From Aureispira sp. CCB-QB1 (lineage in GTDB: Bacteria > Bacteroidota > Bacteroidia > Chitinophagales > Saprospiraceae): DNA of 64,000 nt. Location: NCBI RefSeq assembly GCF_000724545.1, contig NZ_JHBV01000027.1, positions 121,038 through 185,037 of the forward strand, in the 5' to 3' direction. Made by a program: the position numbers and the translations under genes. Below are positions 59,889 to 64,000 of the stretch, in pieces (position 1 is the stretch's first letter; each line of letters starts with the position of its first letter). The notes under the pieces were generated by a model, which saw only the letters and a list, made by a program, of their open reading frames with translations, did not search any database and was not told the DNA's origin.

Positions 59889-61127
59889 ATGGAATTTACA
59901 CGATATCAATTGGATAACGGCTTGAAGCTGTTGGTACACCAAGATAAAAGTACCCCACTGGTTTCCGTTTGTATTACCTACAATGTAGGGACAAAAGACG
60001 AAGAAGAGGGAAAGTCTGGTTTTGCACACTTGTTTGAACATTTGATGTTTGGAGGTTCAAAGCACGCTTTGAGCTTTGATGATTATATTCAACAAGCAGG
60101 AGGTGAAAACAATGCTTTTACCAACCAAGATATGACCGTTTATTATGAATATATGCCTTATCAAAACCTCGAAACAGCCCTCTGGTTGGAAGCCGATCGA
60201 ATGTTGCATCTTAACCTAGATGCAAAGGCTTTGGAGCGAGAAAAAAAAGTGGTATTAGAAGAATTTAAAGAGAGCTGTTTAAACGAACCTTATGGCGATA
60301 TTTGGCATCATATAGGACCTATGGCTTACCGAGTACATCCTTACCGAATTCCTACGATAGGACAGGTGCCGCAACACATTGAGGATGCAACTTTGGAAGA
60401 TGTAAAGGCTTTTTTTGATCGCTTTTACTGTCCTAACAATGCTGTATTGAGTATCTGTGGAAATGTAGAACCTGAAGAGGCTTTAAGGCTGACTCAAAAA
60501 TGGTTTGGAGATATTGAGCCAGGAAAGGTAAATAAGATAAAGTCGCCTTACGAACCGTTACAAACAGAGAAACGAGTGATTGAGGTCGCTGCTAATGTTC
60601 CTTTAAATGCTTTGTATTTGGTGTTTCATAGCGCAGAACGCAACCACAATGATTATTATGTAGATGATTTTATAACCGATGTGTTGGCAGAAGGCGATGC
60701 TTCGCAACTGTATCAAAACTTGGTGAAAGAACAGGAATTGTTTTCGTCTATTGATGCCTATATTACGGCTTCTATTGATACTGGTTTAATGATTATTGAA
60801 GGAAAATTATCGGATGAGGCAACATTTGAAGAAGCAGAACAGGCGATTTGGAAAGAGCTAGAAAAGCTTAAGAATACTTTATTGCCTGCCAAAGCTGTGG
60901 AAAAATTTCGGAATCGAACTGAACACAATATTGAATTTAGTGAATTGAACAATTTGCACAAGGCAATCAATCTAGGATATTATGAGATACTAGGAGATGC
61001 GGCAATGATTAATGAGGAAAAAGCAAAATATAATGCCATTACTGCTTTGGATATTCAAAAACGTAGCCAGCAAATTTTTCAAGATGAGAAATGCTCGGTA
61101 TTGTATTACAAGGCAAAAAATAAATAA
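59889..61127 (+). CDS. M16-family zinc metallopeptidase
   Basis: A 412-residue insulinase/processing-peptidase-like protein without signal peptide. The inverted zinc motif HLFEH is at residues 47-51 and the third zinc ligand Glu is at about 124 (VVLEEFKESCLNEPYG), the usual spacing of about 75. A second M16 domain (about 175-400: CPNNAVLSICGNVEPEEALR, ADVLAEGDASQLYQ-like segment DVLAEGDASQLYQNLVKEQE) lacks the zinc motif as expected. Many Bacteroidota encode paired M16 genes; the expected second copy is not immediately downstream. Confidence 0.92.
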   Translation: MEFTRYQLDNGLKLLVHQDKSTPLVSVCITYNVGTKDEEEGKSGFAHLFEHLMFGGSKHALSFDDYIQQAGGENNAFTNQDMTVYYEYMPYQNLETALWLEADRMLHLNLDAKALEREKKVVLEEFKESCLNEPYGDIWHHIGPMAYRVHPYRIPTIGQVPQHIEDATLEDVKAFFDRFYCPNNAVLSICGNVEPEEALRLTQKWFGDIEPGKVNKIKSPYEPLQTEKRVIEVAANVPLNALYLVFHSAERNHNDYYVDDFITDVLAEGDASQLYQNLVKEQELFSSIDAYITASIDTGLMIIEGKLSDEATFEEAEQAIWKELEKLKNTLLPAKAVEKFRNRTEHNIEFSELNNLHKAINLGYYEILGDAAMINEEKAKYNAITALDIQKRSQQIFQDEKCSVLYYKAKNK

Positions 61128-61514
61128 AAGGAAGGTAAGGTAAAGTAATAGGTTTTGCGGCTTTCTTATTTTGATTGGAAGGGCTTAAGTTGGTTGAAAT
61201 TTTGCCACTTATTAGTCATTTGAGATGGTTATAAAACGATTCCAACGAGTTTGTTCAAAGAACAGAATTGGAAGGAAATTTACTAAATAAAAAAGAACTC
61301 AAAAAGTAAAGAAAGAGAAACTAAAAAAACAACTAGCAGACCTTGAAGTTAGTTTTTGAAAATAGACCTAAATAGCTCTTTTTGAATCTAAAAGTTTTAG
61401 TTAACTAAATCTTATTTAGGTAGAGACAAGTCAAAAGATTCAATTAAAAAGTGTATCTTTGTTTATAGTAGTTCACAAATTGAGACGAATTTTATAAAAT
61501 AAATATCATAGATC
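61128..61514. other. Gap upstream of tatA
   Basis: AT-rich and A-biased on the plus strand; apart from the TATCTTTG box near the end no feature is visible. Confidence 0.35.
61454..61461 (+). promoter_or_regulatory. Putative -7 box of tatA
   Basis: TATCTTTG matches the Bacteroidota TAnnTTTG box 53 bases before the ATG. A matching TTTG at about -33 is not present, so this is a weak call. Confidence 0.4.
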
Positions 61515-61745
61515 ATGAATACAGTTTTTTTAATGCAATTTTTAGGACCAGAGATGCTTCTTGTATTCTTTGTTATTCTTTTGTTGTTCGGTGGTAAAAA
61601 AATACCAGAACTAATGAGAGGTTTAGGAAAAGGAGTGAGCGAGTTTAATAATGCTCGTGATTCTGTGACCAAAGAATTTAGACAAGGAATGAAGGAGGGA
61701 GAAAAGGAAAAAATAAAAATTGAAGAGAACTCTAAGGCTTCTTAG
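61515..61745 (+). CDS. tatA: Sec-independent (twin-arginine) translocase subunit TatA
   Basis: A 76-residue protein: short N-terminus, one membrane helix (about 8-25, [16 protein letters not shown]), the hallmark [20 protein letters not shown] amphipathic helix and a charged C-terminus. TatA polymerises to form the pore for folded proteins with twin-arginine signals. tatC is not adjacent. Its terminator is about 100 bases downstream. Confidence 0.93.
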   Translation: MNTVFLMQFLGPEMLLVFFVILLLFGGKKIPELMRGLGKGVSEFNNARDSVTKEFRQGMKEGEKEKIKIEENSKAS

Positions 61746-61850
61746 AAAAGCTTGATTTTTTACCAGAATTATTCCGTTAATATTCTCCTAAAAGGACAAT
61801 AAACAGCTATTTTTTTGCTTTATTGTAAACAAAGCTTCATACAATAGCAC

Positions 61851-61903
61851 AAAAACGAACATTTATGCTCATTGTTAAGATGACCAGGAATGTTCGTTTT
61901 TGT
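61851..61903 (+). terminator. Terminator of tatA
   Basis: AAAAACGAACATT pairs with AATGTTCGTTTTT across a 25-base loop, followed by GTTTTTTT. Confidence 0.75.
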
Positions 61904-62094
61904 TTTTTTGAAAACAAGCTTTTTTTTATAACTTTACAGTTATTAGCACATTAGCTTAAATATCATTTCACACAATGAGAGGCAAAATTTAAGCTGATGG
62001 AAATAAAAATAAACATTGCTAACCCTTCAATGTTTTACATTATATCTTGGAAAAAATACAATTTGAGCCCCAGAAGAAAAAACACTACCTACTA

Positions 62095-64000
62095 ATGAAC
62101 TTGAATTTTTATGTGTTAAGAGCTATATCTTTGATCTTAGTAACTTCACTTTTGACCAATATAGCCGCTAATGCAACGTCCCCTGATTATCCCGTAATCG
62201 ATGAAGAATTAGGAAAAATACTAGTTGATGGAATGGGGAGTCTGATGAATGACTATCCAGACAACAATCCTGACTATCCGACTTTTACAGACGAACATTA
62301 TAGAGCACGTTTCCTAGAAATGTCTGGCGAAATTCAATATCGTCTAACTCCTGATATTAAGAACCACATCATCCATCGTACAGAGCGATACAGAAGCGCT
62401 ACAGAGCGTACTTTGGGATTGACGGAAATGTATTTTCCTATTTTTGAAGAATACTTGTCTGAAAAAAATATTCCACATCACTTAAAGTATTTACCAATTG
62501 TTGAGTCAAACTTAAATGCAGTTGCCAAATCTCATGCTTCTGCTGTTGGTTTATGGCAATTTATTCCTGGAACAGGAAAGCTTTATGGTTTGAAAGTGGC
62601 TTCTTATCTGGACGAGAGAAGTGATACGCACAAGGCATCACAAGCAGCAGCTACAATGTTGTCTAACTTGTACAAACGATATGGGGATTGGCCATTGGCT
62701 TTAGCGGCCTACAATTGTGGACCTGGGCGTGTTGATAAATACGTAAAAGGCAACGATAAAGATTTTTGGGATATTAGAAAATATCTTCCAAGAGAAACAC
62801 AAATGTATGTGCCTTATTTTATGGCAGTAGCTTATTCTTATGAGTTTCATCACTTGCACGAATTGACTCCCAAGAAATTGCCTAGTGATTTAGTCTTGAC
62901 AGATTCTATTCATCTAGAACCAGGCTATCAGACACTTTCTCAATTAAGCAAAAAATATAAAATTAGCCTAGATACTTTAAAACGCTTAAATCCTGGTTAT
63001 ATCAAAAATTATATACCATCTGGTTCTAAGTTGAATATTTTGGTACTTCCAGCTCGTATTGTGGCTCAAGTGAGAAATTATGCTCCAGCACTGAAACGAA
63101 TCATGGCAATGAAATCAGAGAACCCAATCAAATGTATTCGACGTGTCAATAGCGAAGCTGATTTGAGTAAGTTGATGAAAGCCCATCGTTTTTCACGCAA
63201 TGATCTATTGTTTTGGAATGGCTTATCGACTAATTACAGAGTAAAAAAAGGGGATATTATTGCTGTAAGAAAATACCGTGTCCCAAAAGATGCTTGGCCT
63301 AAAAAGGAGGTTCGTAAAGATATTCAGAGCATTTCAATTGCTTCTCTAAAGGTAGTAGGGCTAGATGATAAACAAGAAAAAGCTGTAACGGCACCTGTGT
63401 ATGTTTCTATTAAGAACAAGAAATTAGCACAAAAACTAGCAACAACTTCTATTAGTCCATCGAATAGAAAAGAGCGTTCTAGTTTTGGTATCGCTCCAAC
63501 AAAAAGTAATACCCAAAATGCAAAAGTAGTTCCATCACAAAAGAACGAAGTTATGGCCGCTATTTCTCAAAATAGAAGTAGAGAGCGTAGATTGCGTAAC
63601 AATACAACACTAAATAAAAGCACGGTCAATATTCAAAATAATACGACTCCTTCTGAGAAAGTTGTGTCTTCTTCTGACGCAGCGACCCTTGCACTTCAGG
63701 AAAAAGCAGCTAAAGAAGCTCAAAAATTATCTGCAAGCAAGCAAATTAACGACTTAAGTCGAGCCATTCAATCAAAAGAACAAGCTATCGTAAAAGCCAA
63801 ATCATATAGCACAACAAGTGCTGAAGAGGTTGCTGCATTGTCTTACCTTAATAATAAGTCAGAGGCATTAAAAGAGACTCGAATGGCAAAAAAAAAGGCT
63901 AAGGTAGAAGCAGAAATGAAAGCAAAAGCGGCAGCAGAACGTCAAGCGAAGTTGGAAGCAGAAATGAAAGCAAAAGCAGCGGCAGAACGTCAAGCGAAGT
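62095..64000 (+). CDS. LysM-containing lytic transglycosylase, MltD-like (partial, runs off the window)
   Basis: The ATG at 62095 opens an exported protein (MNLNFYVLRAISLILVTSLL) that is still open at 64000, about 635 codons. Residues about 110-260 are an SLT/lytic-transglycosylase domain: catalytic Glu137 in LPIVESNLNAVAKS, SAVGLWQFIPGTGKLYGL, LALAAYNCGPGRVDKYV. Residues about 280-330 (YQTLSQLSKKYKISLDTLKR) and about 355-395 (LMKAHRFSRNDLLFWNGLST) are LysM-like peptidoglycan-binding modules. The rest is Ser/Thr/Lys-rich and ends in repeats of the 16-residue unit EAEMKAKAAAERQAKL. It cleaves peptidoglycan glycan strands. Its true end is beyond the window. Confidence 0.88.
   Translation, partial: MNLNFYVLRAISLILVTSLLTNIAANATSPDYPVIDEELGKILVDGMGSLMNDYPDNNPDYPTFTDEHYRARFLEMSGEIQYRLTPDIKNHIIHRTERYRSATERTLGLTEMYFPIFEEYLSEKNIPHHLKYLPIVESNLNAVAKSHASAVGLWQFIPGTGKLYGLKVASYLDERSDTHKASQAAATMLSNLYKRYGDWPLALAAYNCGPGRVDKYVKGNDKDFWDIRKYLPRETQMYVPYFMAVAYSYEFHHLHELTPKKLPSDLVLTDSIHLEPGYQTLSQLSKKYKISLDTLKRLNPGYIKNYIPSGSKLNILVLPARIVAQVRNYAPALKRIMAMKSENPIKCIRRVNSEADLSKLMKAHRFSRNDLLFWNGLSTNYRVKKGDIIAVRKYRVPKDAWPKKEVRKDIQSISIASLKVVGLDDKQEKAVTAPVYVSIKNKKLAQKLATTSISPSNRKERSSFGIAPTKSNTQNAKVVPSQKNEVMAAISQNRSRERRLRNNTTLNKSTVNIQNNTTPSEKVVSSSDAATLALQEKAAKEAQKLSASKQINDLSRAIQSKEQAIVKAKSYSTTSAEEVAALSYLNNKSEALKETRMAKKKAKVEAEMKAKAAAERQAKLEAEMKAKAAAERQAK
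63907..64000 (+). repeat. 48-bp tandem repeat inside the transglycosylase gene
   Basis: Two copies of a 48-base unit encoding EAEMKAKAAAERQAKL are visible (starting 63907 and 63955) with one synonymous difference, and the second is cut by the window end. More copies probably follow. Confidence 0.8.

Overview
The window is AT-rich chromosomal DNA from a gliding or surface-associated member of the Bacteroidota, most likely a Saprospira/Aureispira-type organism. Supporting signs are four secreted proteins with type IX secretion (T9SS) C-terminal sorting domains, PD40/OmpA-type proteins resembling T9SS accessory factors, a GldB-like lipoprotein, a LytTR two-component regulator, a short-form phosphatidylserine decarboxylase, and Bacteroidota promoters (TTTG - 19 nt - TAnnTTTG). 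Intergenic regions are long and carry a dispersed palindromic repeat family. No transposase, integrase, phage gene, CRISPR array or rRNA was seen; this reads as core chromosome sprinkled with small palindromic elements.

Layout. 0-10 kb: tail of a sensor kinase and its LytTR regulator, a secreted duplicated-domain protein, a His-rich DUF4920 lipoprotein, two identical tRNA-Lys(TTT) genes behind a near-perfect promoter, then three envelope proteins (TPR/PD40; TPR/PD40 with three OmpA domains; OmpA). 10-23 kb: uvrB, a Cys/Lys repeat protein, psd, a gldB-like gene, a beta-barrel protein, a leucine-rich repeat (LRR) protein with a BRCT-like end, an MFS transporter with a small membrane protein, and a large secreted LRR/coiled-coil protein. 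23-33 kb: a small lipoprotein, a 1330-residue SF1 helicase with a Vsr-like nuclease end, a 1.2-kb gene-free stretch holding a structured minus-strand RNA candidate, then a four-gene block (membrane protein, YyaL-type thioredoxin-domain protein, glycosyltransferase, convergent dgkA).

33-50 kb: T9SS cargo proteins (four in total), an unrecognised helical protein, purine nucleoside phosphorylase, prfA, a di-haem cytochrome c peroxidase lipoprotein and an OmpA-like/coiled-coil protein. 50-64 kb: an orphan MacB/FtsX permease, two isoprenoid genes in tandem (type II IPP isomerase, class II HMG-CoA reductase), a DivIC/FtsB-like protein, sucD, an ECF sigma factor with a small downstream gene, a LutB-like iron-sulfur protein, an M16 peptidase, tatA and a LysM lytic transglycosylase cut by the window end.

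Most unusual content: (i) a modular palindromic repeat family of 85-176 bp whose terminal and internal stems differ between copies by compensatory or G.U-preserving changes; (ii) a probable structured RNA at about 28.13-28.36 kb on the minus strand, upstream of the helicase-nuclease gene; (iii) the helicase-nuclease itself, a plausible stand-alone defence gene. No multi-gene novel system could be demonstrated from sequence alone.
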